Positions 42,986-52,385 of a stretch of DNA of 64,000 nucleotides are shown one piece after another; the stretch's first letter is position 1, and every line of letters begins with the position of its first letter. A program made the translations under genes and the position numbers. The notes beneath the pieces were generated by a model that did no database searches, was not told the origin of the DNA, and was given only the letters and a program-made list of their open reading frames with translations. The stretch is taken from assembly GCF_010731695.1 (NCBI RefSeq), contig NZ_AP022586.1, positions 3,968,001 through 4,032,000 on the forward strand, written 5' to 3'. The DNA is from Mycolicibacterium litorale (GTDB taxonomy: Bacteria > Actinomycetota > Actinomycetes > Mycobacteriales > Mycobacteriaceae).

Positions 42986-44295
42986 ACAGACCCGCGGGGT
43001 GGCACGCCGCCCTCGGTGAGGTCGGTGCCGCGCGTCTCGCTGACCCGCCAGATCGCCACAAGGCTCACCACACCGCAGCCCGCGGCCAGCGCCACCAACG
43101 GTGTCCGCGAGATCCCGTCCGCCATCAGGCTGCTGGCGATCAGCGGGGTGAAGCCGGCGCCGAGCAGGGCGGCGAACTGGTAGCCCATCGAGGCGCCGGT
43201 GTAGCGCACCCGCGTGCCGAACATCTCCGAGAACAGCGCGCCCAGCGGGGCGTACATCAGCGACTGCAGCACCTGCGCGATCACCATCGCCGCGGTGAGC
43301 AGCGGTACCGAGCCGACATCGATCAGCGCGTAGAACGGCCATGCGTAGCAGACGATGCCGATCGCGCCTGCGACGATCACCGCCCGTCGCCCGACCCGGT
43401 CCGACAGCGCTGAGAACAGCGGAATGGTGACCAGCGCCGTCGTCGACGTGAAGATCAGCGCGGTCATCACGTCGGTGCGGTGGTATCCGATCCCGGTGGC
43501 GTAGCTGATCATGTAGGTGCTGATCAGCGCCGTGAGCGCGAAAGGGCCGATCCCGACCGCGCAGGCGAGGACCAGGTTTCCCGGGCTTCGCAGCACCTCG
43601 ACGAGCGGAGGGCCTTCCGGGCGGGCGCCGGCCCGTTTCGCCTCTTCGAACACGGGACTCTCCGTGATGGACAGCCGCACATAGATCCCCAGCGCGAGCA
43701 GCAGCAGGCTGACCAGGAACGGCACCCGCCAACCCCAGGACATGAATGTTTCGTCCGGCATGAGGGTGATCGCGGTGACGACGGCCACCGACAGCAGTGA
43801 GCCGATCGGCGAACCCATCTGCATCACGCCGTTCCACGCGCCGCGGCGGTGCGGTTCGGCATATTCGGTGACCATGAGCGTCGCCCCGCCCCATTCGCCG
43901 CCGATCGCCACACCCTGGATCACGCGCAACGACACCAACATGATCGGGGCCGCGACACCTACCGCGGCGAACGTCGGCAGCACCCCGACGAGGAAGCTCG
44001 CCACCCCCATCAGGGTCATGGTCAGCACCAGCATCGACTTGCGGCCGATGCGATCACCGAAGTGTCCGAACAGGATTCCGCCGACCGGGCGGGCGACGTA
44101 CCCCGCGGCGAGCGTGCCGAAGGCCGCGATCGTGGCCACAGCGGGGTCGGAATCGGGGAAGAAGATGGTTCCGAAGACGAGCGCGCTCATCGTTCCGTAC
44201 ACGAGGAAGTCGTAGTACTCGATGGCCGTGCCGAGCAGGCTCGAGATGGCGACCCGGCGCAGCAGCGCCGGATCCGACCTCGACGTGTCGTCCAT
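42967..44295 (-). CDS. MFS transporter, metabolite:H+ symporter (ProP/MHS) family
   Basis: The 442-aa protein has 12 predicted helices. MHS family marks: LGTAIEYYDFLVYGTMSALVF near helix 1, RPVGGILFGHFGDRIGRKSML in the 2-3 loop, and QGVAIGGEWGGATLMVTEYA. Substrates of this family are organic acids or aromatic carboxylates. The start is ATG 44295. It is divergent from a TetR gene that heads the ring-degradation cluster, so uptake of the cluster's substrate is plausible. Its last codons overlap the kdpE remnant. Confidence 0.88.
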   Translation of the reverse strand: MDDTSRSDPALLRRVAISSLLGTAIEYYDFLVYGTMSALVFGTIFFPDSDPAVATIAAFGTLAAGYVARPVGGILFGHFGDRIGRKSMLVLTMTLMGVASFLVGVLPTFAAVGVAAPIMLVSLRVIQGVAIGGEWGGATLMVTEYAEPHRRGAWNGVMQMGSPIGSLLSVAVVTAITLMPDETFMSWGWRVPFLVSLLLLALGIYVRLSITESPVFEEAKRAGARPEGPPLVEVLRSPGNLVLACAVGIGPFALTALISTYMISYATGIGYHRTDVMTALIFTSTTALVTIPLFSALSDRVGRRAVIVAGAIGIVCYAWPFYALIDVGSVPLLTAAMVIAQVLQSLMYAPLGALFSEMFGTRVRYTGASMGYQFAALLGAGFTPLIASSLMADGISRTPLVALAAGCGVVSLVAIWRVSETRGTDLTEGGVPPRGSVHGRNR

Positions 44296-44421
44296 GCGTT
44301 GGCCCTTCGTTTGGTCGCGGGTCACCCCAATCCTGGCGTCCGCCGCTTCACCGACGGGGTGGAATCCCATTCATCGAGAAAGTGCTGTGTGCGGTTGTCG
44401 AACGGCTCTAACCTGCAAGCG

Positions 44422-45027
44422 ATGGACAGCGCGGTGGCCAACGTGAGCCGTCGGGAACGGGTCGTCGCGGCTGCCCTGCACCTGGCGGCGGACGGCTACG
44501 ACGCGGTGCACATCCGGACCGTGGCCGATCTGGCCGGCGTGGCGCCGAGCACCGTGTACCAGTATTTCGCCTCGAAGGACGACCTGCTGGTGGCGTCGCT
44601 GCACCGGTGGCTGTCGTTGTGTCAGGCGGACGCTCGGGCGCAGCTGCATCGGATCGGGGCGCCGTATGACCGGCTGGTGCACCTCTCCGATCTCCTGACC
44701 CGGCGGTTGTGGGCGCAACCGCTACTCGCGGACGCCGTCACGCGCGCCTACCTGTGCGCGGACAGTGTCGCGGCCACGAACGCGGGTCTGGTGCGCGCCC
44801 TGCTGAGTCACATGCTGGCGTCGGCGATGGGGCGCGAACAGCCGACGACTCGGCAGCGGCAGATCGGTGACCTCGTCGCCGACATCTGGGCATCGGCCAT
44901 GTTGGCGGTGGTCCAAAACCGCGCCACAGCAGACGATTCCCGTATGCGGTTGCAGAAGACCATCGAGGTGATCGCCCGACACGATGCCGAAGCCGGCCTC
45001 GCGACAGCCCACAGTGCGGCAGTCTGA
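44422..45027 (+). CDS. TetR family regulator, KstR-like HTH
   Basis: The 201-aa protein has an HTH of the KstR-like kind (YDAVHIRTVADLAGVAPS then TVYQYFASKDDLLVASL). ATG 44422 lies 20 bp after a TCTAAC-type -10 element, so the leader is very short. It is the first gene before the meta-cleavage hydrolase (39 bp gap) and divergent from the MHS transporter. It most likely represses this catabolic cluster. Confidence 0.85.
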   Translation: MDSAVANVSRRERVVAAALHLAADGYDAVHIRTVADLAGVAPSTVYQYFASKDDLLVASLHRWLSLCQADARAQLHRIGAPYDRLVHLSDLLTRRLWAQPLLADAVTRAYLCADSVAATNAGLVRALLSHMLASAMGREQPTTRQRQIGDLVADIWASAMLAVVQNRATADDSRMRLQKTIEVIARHDAEAGLATAHSAAV

Positions 45028-45066
45028 GCGCCGCGAAAACCCCCGAAGCGAACTGAGGAGCCCTAC

Positions 45067-45915
45067 ATGACCGACAAGATGGAACTGCAGGAACTGCCGA
45101 CGCCGTCGGGGACGATGCGCTACTACGACACCGGTGAGGGACCGACGGTGCTGTTCCTGCACGGGTCGGGCCCCGGCGTCACCGGATGGCGGAACTTCCG
45201 CGGCATCCTTCCCGCGTTCAGTGCTCATTTCCGTTGCCTCGTCCTGGAATTCCCGGGGTTCGGGGTGAGCGACGACGCGGGTGGACATCCGATGATCGAC
45301 GCGCAGGCCGCGGTGGCGCCGTTCCTCGACGGCCTCGGGGTCGATCGCGTGGACATCGTCGGCAACTCCATGGGTGGTGGTGTCGGCATCAACTTCGCCA
45401 TCCACCACCCGGGCCGGCTTCGGCGATTGGTGACCATCGGCGGCATCGGTACGAACGTGTTCAGCCCGGGGCCCAGCGAGGGCATCCGGCTGTTGCAGGA
45501 GTTCACCGAGGATCCGACGCGGCAGCGGTTGGTCGACTGGCTGCGGTCGATGGTCTACGACCAGGAGTTGGTGACGGAGCAGCTGATCGAGGAGCGCTGG
45601 GAACTGGCGACCGATCCGGAAACGCTGGCCGCCGCTCGCCGCATGTACGGCAAGGCGGCGTTCGCTCAGATGATGGCGTTCATGCGCTCGTCGGACGCCC
45701 CGCTGCCGTGGGCGCAGATGCACAAGGTCGCCGCCCCGACGTTGCTCACCTGGGGGCGCGACGACCGGGTCAGCCCGTTGGACATGGCATTGATCCCGAT
45801 GCGCACGATCCCCAACGCGGAACTGCACGTGTTCCCGAACTGCGGGCACTGGGCCATGATCGAGGCCAAGGCGGCATTCGAGGCCGCGGTGCTGTCGTTC
45901 CTGTTGCGAGAGTGA
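45067..45915 (+). CDS. Alpha/beta hydrolase, meta-cleavage product hydrolase (HsaD/BphD/MhpC-like)
   Basis: The 282-aa protein has FLHGSGPGVTGWRNFRGIL (oxyanion hole and the GPG turn typical of C-C bond hydrolases), nucleophile Ser in VGNSMGGGVGINFA, Asp in WGRDDRVSP and His in NCGHWAMIE. It would hydrolyse the ring-opened product of the extradiol dioxygenase encoded at 49953. A GAGGAG ribosome site precedes ATG 45067. Confidence 0.9.
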   Translation: MTDKMELQELPTPSGTMRYYDTGEGPTVLFLHGSGPGVTGWRNFRGILPAFSAHFRCLVLEFPGFGVSDDAGGHPMIDAQAAVAPFLDGLGVDRVDIVGNSMGGGVGINFAIHHPGRLRRLVTIGGIGTNVFSPGPSEGIRLLQEFTEDPTRQRLVDWLRSMVYDQELVTEQLIEERWELATDPETLAAARRMYGKAAFAQMMAFMRSSDAPLPWAQMHKVAAPTLLTWGRDDRVSPLDMALIPMRTIPNAELHVFPNCGHWAMIEAKAAFEAAVLSFLLRE

Positions 45916-45931
45916 GTGTTACCGCGCGGTG

Positions 45932-47554
45932 TCACGGAGCCTTGAGGAGCGCGAAGCCCTTGTAGCCGGCCTCGGCGACTTCGGCGCAGATGTCGAGGTA
46001 GACCCCGAAGCCGCCGATGAAGAGCATGAACACGCGCGGCTTACCGGGCACGTTGGCGCCCATGTACCAAGAGTTCGCCTGTGTGAACAACGTCGCCTCG
46101 GCCCGTCGCGAGAGTTCGGCACCCCAGTCGTCCACCGCCTGCGGGGTGGCTTCGATAGCCGCGTAGTCGTGGCTGTCCAGATAGTCGATGCAGTCCGATA
46201 TCCAGTTCACGTGGGCCTCTGCGTGCAGCACCATGTTGGCCAGCACCGCCGGTGCGCCGGGTCCGGAGACGATGAACATGTTGGGGAAGCCGTCCACGCC
46301 CAGCCCCAGGTAGGTCCTCGGTCCGTCCCGCCAGTCGTCGGCCAGTTTCTCACCGTTACGTCCGGTGATGTCCATCTTGGCCAGTGCCCCGGTCATCGCA
46401 TCGAAACCCGTTGCCAGCACGATGACGTCGACGTCGTAATGCGCAGCGGAAGTGTTGATCCCGGCCGAGTCGACGGATTCGATGGGGGTCTTGCGGACGC
46501 TGACCAACTCGACGTTGGGCCGGTTGAAGGTCTGGAAGTAGTTGGTGTCGGTGCAGATTCGCTTGGTGCCGATCGGGTGGTCGTTCGGGATGAGCAGATC
46601 GGCCACCTCGGGGTCGTCGATGACGGCGCGGATCTTCTCCTCGTAGAACTTGCGGGCCTCTTCGTTGGCCTGCGGGTCGATCATCTGGTCACGGAAGGTC
46701 TTCGAGAACAGCACACCACCGAGCTCCCAGCGCCTCTCGAAGGCCGCCTTGCGCTCCTCGGGGGAGACCTCCATTGTCAGCTTCGGGTGCGCGATGTGCG
46801 GTGAACCACCGCCGCTGCGCCACGACAGTCGCCGCCGCTCGTCGTAGTTGGCCTTGACCGTGGCGACATCCTCTGCGGTGAGGGGCCGGTTGCCCGCCGG
46901 CACACTATAATTCGGCGTCCGCTGGAACACGTAGAGCCGCGCGGCCTGTTCGGCGATGATCGGGATCGACTGGATGCTAGACGACCCGGTGCCAATGACG
47001 GCGACCCGCTTGCCGGTGAAGTCGACGTCCTCGTGCGGCCAGTCCGCGGTGTGGTAGACGTCGCCCGCAAACGTGTCGAGCCCGGGAAACTGCGGGGTGA
47101 GCGCCGCCGAGAGCGGCCCGGCCGCCATGATGCAGAACCGGGCGGACAGCACCGTGCCGGTATCGGTGGTCACCGTCCAACGCAGCGCGTCCTCGTCGAG
47201 AACCGCAGAGGTGACGTTGGTGTTGAACGTGATACCGGACCTCAGGTCGAGCTTGTCGGCCACCCAATTGATGTAACGAAGGATCTCCGCCTGCGTGGCG
47301 TACTTCTCGCTCCAGGTCCACTCCTGCTGCAGCTCATCGGAAAACGAGTAGCAGTAGTCGACGCTCTCGACGTCACAGCGGGCGCCCGGGTAGCGGTTGT
47401 AATACCACGTGCCGCCGACGTCGGGAGCAGACTCGAACACCCGGACGGTCAGCCCCTGCGAGCGCAGCTTGTGCAGTGCGTAGAGCCCCGCGAAGCCGGC
47501 GCCGACGACCACCGCGTCGACCTGGTTGGGCAACTGATCAGCCGAGGTGTCCAC
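45932..47554 (-). CDS. Flavin-dependent Baeyer-Villiger monooxygenase
   Basis: The protein is about 540 aa with two dinucleotide sites (VVVGAGFAGLYALHKLRSQG and VAVIGTGSSSIQSIPI) flanking the type I BVMO signature FAGDVYHTADWP. The GGTWYYNRYPGARCDVES block is typical of cyclohexanone/steroid monooxygenases. It inserts oxygen beside a carbonyl using NADPH and O2. The start is given at GTG 47554, likely leaderless (TAGCTT upstream); TTG 47563 is the alternative. It is divergent from the KshB-like gene. Confidence 0.9.
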   Translation of the reverse strand: MDTSADQLPNQVDAVVVGAGFAGLYALHKLRSQGLTVRVFESAPDVGGTWYYNRYPGARCDVESVDYCYSFSDELQQEWTWSEKYATQAEILRYINWVADKLDLRSGITFNTNVTSAVLDEDALRWTVTTDTGTVLSARFCIMAAGPLSAALTPQFPGLDTFAGDVYHTADWPHEDVDFTGKRVAVIGTGSSSIQSIPIIAEQAARLYVFQRTPNYSVPAGNRPLTAEDVATVKANYDERRRLSWRSGGGSPHIAHPKLTMEVSPEERKAAFERRWELGGVLFSKTFRDQMIDPQANEEARKFYEEKIRAVIDDPEVADLLIPNDHPIGTKRICTDTNYFQTFNRPNVELVSVRKTPIESVDSAGINTSAAHYDVDVIVLATGFDAMTGALAKMDITGRNGEKLADDWRDGPRTYLGLGVDGFPNMFIVSGPGAPAVLANMVLHAEAHVNWISDCIDYLDSHDYAAIEATPQAVDDWGAELSRRAEATLFTQANSWYMGANVPGKPRVFMLFIGGFGVYLDICAEVAEAGYKGFALLKAP

Positions 47555-47594
47555 GACGATCAAAGCTAGGCCCGGCCTGCCGGTGCGCGGAGGG

Positions 47595-47614
47595 GTCCGT
47601 CCCGGTCAACGGAC
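47595..47614. promoter_or_regulatory. Inverted repeat in the BVMO/KshB divergent promoter
   Basis: GTCCGT (47595-47600) and ACGGAC (47609-47614) form a perfect 6-bp inverted repeat with an 8-bp spacer, 41 bp from the BVMO start and 32 bp from the KshB-like start. It may bind the cluster TetR. It does not match the KstR consensus TnnAACnnGTTnnA. Confidence 0.35.
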
Positions 47615-47645
47615 GTCGCATTCCGGATGCGCACGGTGGGCCCCC

Positions 47646-48671
47646 ATGATCGCCGACGTGGATTCCGTGCGACTCACCGTGACCGACGTCATCGAGGAGA
47701 GCCACGACGCGCGCTCACTGGTGTTCGCGGTGGCCGACGGCGCCGGTTTCGACTACCGGCCCGGTCAATTCCTGACGTTGCGGGTGCCCGGCGGGCAGGG
47801 CGGCGCGGTGGCCCGCTGCTATTCCCTGGCCAGCTCCCCGCACACCGACGAAGCGCCCAAGGTGACGATCAAACGGGTCGACGGTGGGTACGGGTCGAAT
47901 TGGTTGTGCGACAACGTGACTGTCGGTCAGATGATCGAATCGCTGCCGCCGTCGGGGATGTTCACCCCCGAGAACCTCGACCGCGACCTCGTGTTGTGGG
48001 CCGGGGGAAGCGGCATCACCCCGGTGATGTCCATCCTGAAGTCGGCGCTGGCGGTCGGCCACGGACAGATCACGCTCGTCTACGCCAACCGCGACGAGCG
48101 GTCGGTGATCTTCGCCGCCGAACTGCGCGATCTGGCCGCCAAGCACCCGGGCCGGCTGACGGTGGTGCACTGGCTCGAATCGGTCCAGGGACTACCCCGC
48201 CAGGACCACCTCGCGGCGCTGGCCCGGCGGTTCGCAGGCGGGGAGGCCTACCTCTGCGGCCCGGCGCCGTTCATGGCGGCCGTTCAGGCGGCGCTGGCCG
48301 ACGCGGGCGTGCCCCGCGACGCCGTGCACACGGAGGTCTTCCAATCGCTCACCGGTGACCCGTTCGCCGAGGTCGCGCCGGTCGAGACCGGAGCCGACGA
48401 CGACGCCGAACTGGAAGTGGAGTTGGACGGCAGCCGGCACCACCTCCGGTGGCCCCGCCGCGCCACGCTCGTCGACGTGATGCTCACCGCGGGCCTCGAC
48501 GTGCCGTACTCGTGCCGCGAGGGGCAGTGCGGATCCTGCGCGGCCACCCTGGTCAGCGGACAGGTCGACATGCCCGACACCGAAATACTCGAGCCCGAGG
48601 ACATCGAGGCAGGCACGATCCTCGGCTGCCAGGCGCGTCCGGCGTCCGACGAGGTCCGCATCGAATTCTGA
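47646..48671 (+). CDS. KshB-like ferredoxin reductase of an oxygenase (FAD, NAD, 2Fe-2S)
   Basis: The 341-aa protein has an N-terminal FAD domain (RPGQFLTLRV, RCYSLASSP), an NAD domain (WAGGSGITPVMSIL, YLCGPAPFM), and a C-terminal plant-type 2Fe-2S domain (CREGQCGSCAATL plus the later Cys in LGCQARP). This order matches KshB, the reductase of 3-ketosteroid 9-alpha-hydroxylase, and PaaE. No Rieske oxygenase partner is encoded nearby. The start is ATG 47646. Confidence 0.88.
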   Translation: MIADVDSVRLTVTDVIEESHDARSLVFAVADGAGFDYRPGQFLTLRVPGGQGGAVARCYSLASSPHTDEAPKVTIKRVDGGYGSNWLCDNVTVGQMIESLPPSGMFTPENLDRDLVLWAGGSGITPVMSILKSALAVGHGQITLVYANRDERSVIFAAELRDLAAKHPGRLTVVHWLESVQGLPRQDHLAALARRFAGGEAYLCGPAPFMAAVQAALADAGVPRDAVHTEVFQSLTGDPFAEVAPVETGADDDAELEVELDGSRHHLRWPRRATLVDVMLTAGLDVPYSCREGQCGSCAATLVSGQVDMPDTEILEPEDIEAGTILGCQARPASDEVRIEF

Positions 48672-48760
48672 CCGGCACTTCCATTGAACGGGATTCGACC
48701 ACGAGCGGCGCACGATACCGGTAGACCATCGATGACAGCCTCACGAGAAAAGGACGCCTC

Positions 48761-49942
48761 ATGACCGAGCGGGTAATCGACCGGGTGATGGAACTGGCCG
48801 ACCAGTTCCGCGAGCAGGCCGTCGAGGCCGAGAAGATCGGCAAGCTCTCGGACACCACCGTCAAGAGCATGAAGGCGGTCGGCAACATCCGCCTGTTGCA
48901 GCCCGCCGAGTACAACGGCTACGAGGTGCATCCGCGGGAGTTCGCCGAGACCGTGATGGCCACCGCGGCGCTGGATCCGGCGGCGGGGTGGGTCAACGGC
49001 GTGGTGGGCGTGCACCCGTACCAGCTGGCGTACGCCGATCCGCGGGTGGCCGCGGAGATCTGGGCCGACGACGTCGACACCTGGATCGCGTCGCCGTACG
49101 CTCCGCAGGGCGTGGCCAAACCCGTCGACGGCGGCTACCTGTTCAACGGGCGGTGGCAGTTCAGCTCCGGCACCGACGCCTGCGACTGGATCATCCTGGG
49201 CGCGATGGTCGGCGACGCCGACGGCAGGCCGGTGATGCCGCCGCAGATCCTGCACATGATCCTGCCCCGCAGCGACTACGAGATCGTCCACGATTCGTGG
49301 GACGTCGTCGGATTGCGCGGCACCGGGTCGAAGGACGTCATCGTCCGTGATGCGTTCGTCCCGGCCTACCGCACCATGGACGGCCTGAAGGTGATGGACG
49401 GCTCCGCGCAGCTCGAGGCGGGGATGACCAAGACGCTGTACAAGATGCCGTGGTCGACGATGTTCCCGCTCGGGATCAGCTCCGCGACCATCGGGATCTG
49501 TGAGGGGGCACTGGCCGCACACCTGGACTATCAACGCGAACGGGTCAACGCCAGTGGCGTCGCCGTCAAGGACGATCCGTACGTGATGTACGCGATCGGT
49601 GAGGCCGCCGCCGACATTCAGGCGTCGCGCCAGGCGCTGCTGGCCAACGTCGACCGCGTCTACGACATGGTCGACGCCGGTGTGGAGGTGACCTTCGCCG
49701 ACCGCGCCGCAGTACGCCGCGACCAGATCAAGGCGGTGTGGCGGGCCGTGGCCGCCGTCGACCAGATCTTCGCCCGGTCAGGTGGCAACGCCCTGCGTAT
49801 GGACAAACCGCTGCAACGGTATTGGCGTGACGCGCACGCCGGCGTCGCCCATGCGATCCACACACCCGGCACCATCTACCACGCGTCCGCATTGAGCTCG
49901 CTGGGGGTCGATCCTCAGGGTGCGCTGCGGGCGATGATCTGA
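48761..49942 (+). CDS. HsaA-like flavin-dependent hydroxylase (acyl-CoA dehydrogenase fold)
   Basis: The 393-aa protein has the length and layout of HsaA, the FMNH2-dependent hydroxylase of the 3-HSA phenol ring. Seen: TAALDPAAGWVNGVVGVHPY, YLFNGRWQFSSGTDACDWIILGA in two blocks, WDVVGLRGTGSKDV and FARSGGNALRMDKPLQRYWRDAHAG. Such enzymes need a separate flavin reductase (HsaB), which is absent here. A AAAAGGA ribosome site precedes ATG 48761. The dioxygenase follows 10 nt later. Confidence 0.88.
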   Translation: MTERVIDRVMELADQFREQAVEAEKIGKLSDTTVKSMKAVGNIRLLQPAEYNGYEVHPREFAETVMATAALDPAAGWVNGVVGVHPYQLAYADPRVAAEIWADDVDTWIASPYAPQGVAKPVDGGYLFNGRWQFSSGTDACDWIILGAMVGDADGRPVMPPQILHMILPRSDYEIVHDSWDVVGLRGTGSKDVIVRDAFVPAYRTMDGLKVMDGSAQLEAGMTKTLYKMPWSTMFPLGISSATIGICEGALAAHLDYQRERVNASGVAVKDDPYVMYAIGEAAADIQASRQALLANVDRVYDMVDAGVEVTFADRAAVRRDQIKAVWRAVAAVDQIFARSGGNALRMDKPLQRYWRDAHAGVAHAIHTPGTIYHASALSSLGVDPQGALRAMI

Positions 49943-49952
49943 GGGAGAACAG

Positions 49953-50861
49953 ATGACAACGTTGAAGAGCCTGGGCTACGTCACCGTCCAGACCGCCGAC
50001 ATCGACCGGTGGCGCCACTTCGCCTTCAAGGTCCTGGGCTTCGCCGAGGGCAGCGGCCCCGACGACACGTGCCTGTATCTGCGGATGGACGAACGGGCGG
50101 CCCGCATCATCGTCAAGCCCGGTGACGCCGATCGGATCGTCACCGTGGGCTGGGAGGTCCGCGACCACGCCGCGCTCGAACAACTCAAGCGTGACCTGGA
50201 CGCGGCAGGCGTCCCGTTCAAAGAACTGTCGCTGGAGGAGGCCGACGCCCGCCGGGTCGAGGAGGTCATCGCGTTCGAAGATCCCGCGGGCACCGCACTC
50301 GAGGTGTTCCACGGTGCGGTGCTCGACCACAGCCCCGTCGTGACGCCGTTCGGGGCCCGCTTCGTCACTGGCGCACAGGGGCTGGGCCATGTGGTGCTGC
50401 CAGCACTGGATGTCAACGGGGTGTTCGAGTTCTACACCGAAGTCTTGGGTTTTCGGTCGCGCGGCGCGTTCCGGGTGCCGGTGCCGCCGGAGTTCGGGCC
50501 CGTGCGGGTGCGGTTCCTCGGCATCAACGAGCGCCACCACAGCCTGGCGATCTGTCCGGCGCAGACCGTGCGCGACCCAGGCCTGGTGCACATGATGGTC
50601 GAGGTGGACAGCCTCGACACAGTGGGGCAGGCGCTGGACCGCATCGCCGCCGACGGCTATCAGTTGTCGTCGACACTGGGCCGGCACACCAACGACAAGA
50701 TGGTGTCGTTCTACGTCCGGGCGCCCGGCGACTGGGACATCGAGTTCGGCACCGAGGGCATGCGGGTCGACGAAACCTATTACACAGCAGAGGAAATCAC
50801 CGCCGACAGCTACTGGGGCCACCAGTGGGTGGGCGACCTCCCCGCCGCGATGAGACCATGA
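49953..50861 (+). CDS. Extradiol ring-cleavage dioxygenase (HsaC/BphC type I)
   Basis: The 302-aa protein has two VOC domains. Iron ligands in the second domain: His in GLGHVVLPALD, His in GLVHMMVEVDS, Glu in WDIEFGTEG; acid-base residues ERHHSLAI and DETYYTAEEI are present. It would cleave the catechol made by the HsaA-like enzyme. The length equals HsaC (about 300). The stop overlaps the next ATG (ATGA), and the start is 10 nt after the hydroxylase. Confidence 0.92.
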   Translation: MTTLKSLGYVTVQTADIDRWRHFAFKVLGFAEGSGPDDTCLYLRMDERAARIIVKPGDADRIVTVGWEVRDHAALEQLKRDLDAAGVPFKELSLEEADARRVEEVIAFEDPAGTALEVFHGAVLDHSPVVTPFGARFVTGAQGLGHVVLPALDVNGVFEFYTEVLGFRSRGAFRVPVPPEFGPVRVRFLGINERHHSLAICPAQTVRDPGLVHMMVEVDSLDTVGQALDRIAADGYQLSSTLGRHTNDKMVSFYVRAPGDWDIEFGTEGMRVDETYYTAEEITADSYWGHQWVGDLPAAMRP

Positions 50862-52321
50862 CGGCCGGCGACGTCCGCCCAGTCCCCGCTTCGTCGATCA
50901 CCTCCTGGGACCACGAGGCCGACGTGGTGATCGCGGGATACGGCATCGCCGGTGCGGCCGCGGCGGTCGAGGCCGCACATGCCGGCGCCGACGTGCTGGT
51001 GCTCGAACGCACCGGATCGTGGGGCGGGGCCGCGAGCATGGCCGGCGGGTTCATCTACCTCGGCGGCGGTACGGCGCTGCAGAAGGCGTGTGGATTCGAC
51101 GATTCCGTCGACAACATGGCCACATTCCTCAACGTGGCCATGGGCCCCGGCGCCGACACCAACCGCATCGCCGACTATTGCGAGGGCAGCGTCGCTCACT
51201 TCGACTGGCTCGTCGAATGCGGCGTGCCGTTCAAGGCCGAATTCTTCGGTGAGCCGGGCTGGGAGCCGATGGGCGACCAGGGGCTGATGTACAGCGGCGG
51301 CGAGAATTCGTATCCGTTCAACACGATCGCCACGCCGGCGCCGCGCGGTCACGTGCCGCAGATGTCGGACAAGAAGCAGGGCGAGTCCAGCGCCGGCTAC
51401 ATGCTGATGAAGCCGCTCGTCGAAAGGGCAACGGCCGCCGGGGCGCGGGCGCTCTACGACGTTCGGGTGCAGCGCCTCGTAGTGGAATCCGACGGACGGG
51501 TCGTGGGTATCTGCGCGCGGCAGTACGGCGCCGACGTCGCGATCCGCGCGCGCCGCGGAGTGGTACTGGCCACCGGCAGCTTCGCCTACAACGACGCGAT
51601 GGTGGCGCAGTACGCCCCGCGGATAGCCGGCCGTCCCGCGGCCTCGATCGAACAACACGACGGCCAGGCCATCCGGATGGCCCAGGCACTCGGAGCCGAT
51701 CTGGCGCACATGGACGCCACCGAGGTCGCGATCTTCATCGATCCGCAGCAGTTGGTGCGCGGTGTCCTGGTCAACGAGCGCGGCCAGCGCTTCGTCGCCG
51801 AGGACACCTACCCGGGCCGGGTGGGCCAGCTGACGCTGTATCACCAGAACAACACCGCATACCTGATCATCGACGGCGACGCGCAGGACGAGGCGATGGC
51901 CTCACTGTCGCCCCAGCTGATGCTGCGGCCGCCGACGTGGGTGTGCGAGACCGTTGCCGAACTGGAAGCCGAGATCGGATTGGCGCCCGGGTCCCTGCAG
52001 GCCACCATCGCCGCCTATAACGAGGGGGCGGCGCGCGGTGAGGATCCGCTGCTGCACAAGAAGCCGCAGTGGTTGCGTCCGGTCGGTTCCCCGGTCGGAG
52101 CGATCGATCTGCGGGAGAGCACCGGCGGATTCACGCTCGGCGGTCTGCAGACCTCGCTCGACGGGGCGGTGCTGCACGTCAGCGGAGAGCCGATCCCCGG
52201 CCTGTTCGCGGCCGGGCGTTCGACGGCCGGGCTGGCGGCCTGGGGTTACGCCAGCGGCGTCTCCCTCGGCGACGGCAGCTTCTACGGCCGCAGGGCAGGT
52301 CGGTCAGCCGCCAAGGCCTGA
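50858..52321 (+). CDS. FAD-dependent KstD/fumarate-reductase-like dehydrogenase
   Basis: The 487-aa flavoprotein has an N-terminal FAD site (VVIAGYGIAGAAAAVEAAH, then GSWGGAASMAGGFIYLGGG), VVLATGSFAYND, and a C-terminal GLFAAGRSTAGLAAWGYASG close. This group includes 3-ketosteroid delta-1-dehydrogenases and related steroid-ring desaturases. It is the last gene of the hydroxylase-dioxygenase-dehydrogenase operon, starting by ATGA overlap. The exact desaturation or reduction is not deducible. Confidence 0.83.
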   Translation: MTAGDVRPVPASSITSWDHEADVVIAGYGIAGAAAAVEAAHAGADVLVLERTGSWGGAASMAGGFIYLGGGTALQKACGFDDSVDNMATFLNVAMGPGADTNRIADYCEGSVAHFDWLVECGVPFKAEFFGEPGWEPMGDQGLMYSGGENSYPFNTIATPAPRGHVPQMSDKKQGESSAGYMLMKPLVERATAAGARALYDVRVQRLVVESDGRVVGICARQYGADVAIRARRGVVLATGSFAYNDAMVAQYAPRIAGRPAASIEQHDGQAIRMAQALGADLAHMDATEVAIFIDPQQLVRGVLVNERGQRFVAEDTYPGRVGQLTLYHQNNTAYLIIDGDAQDEAMASLSPQLMLRPPTWVCETVAELEAEIGLAPGSLQATIAAYNEGAARGEDPLLHKKPQWLRPVGSPVGAIDLRESTGGFTLGGLQTSLDGAVLHVSGEPIPGLFAAGRSTAGLAAWGYASGVSLGDGSFYGRRAGRSAAKA

Positions 52322-52328
52322 CACGCCT

Positions 52329-52381
52329 GCGATTTGTGCACGATTTCGCGCGGTGGGCGCGCGTTTTCGTGCACAAATCGC
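52329..52381. terminator. Long perfect hairpin between convergent genes (probable bidirectional terminator or dispersed repeat)
   Basis: GCGATTTGTGCACGA (52329-52343) and its exact complement TCGTGCACAAATCGC (52367-52381) flank a 23-bp GC-rich loop that itself contains CGCGC/GCGCG. The 15-bp stem lies between the stops of convergent genes at 52321 and 52386. It lacks a T run, as is common for mycobacterial hairpins. Confidence 0.65.
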
Positions 52382-52385
52382 CCGC

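Noticed and set aside
41945..43894. 649-codon minus-strand frame across kdpC and the transporter
   Set aside because: It lies antisense to kdpC and in a different frame of the transporter, with shadow-type composition.
45916..45935. Terminator hairpin between hydrolase and BVMO
   Set aside because: GTGTTACCGC/GCGGTGTCAC pairs with two mismatches, has no loop or T run, and overlaps the BVMO stop.
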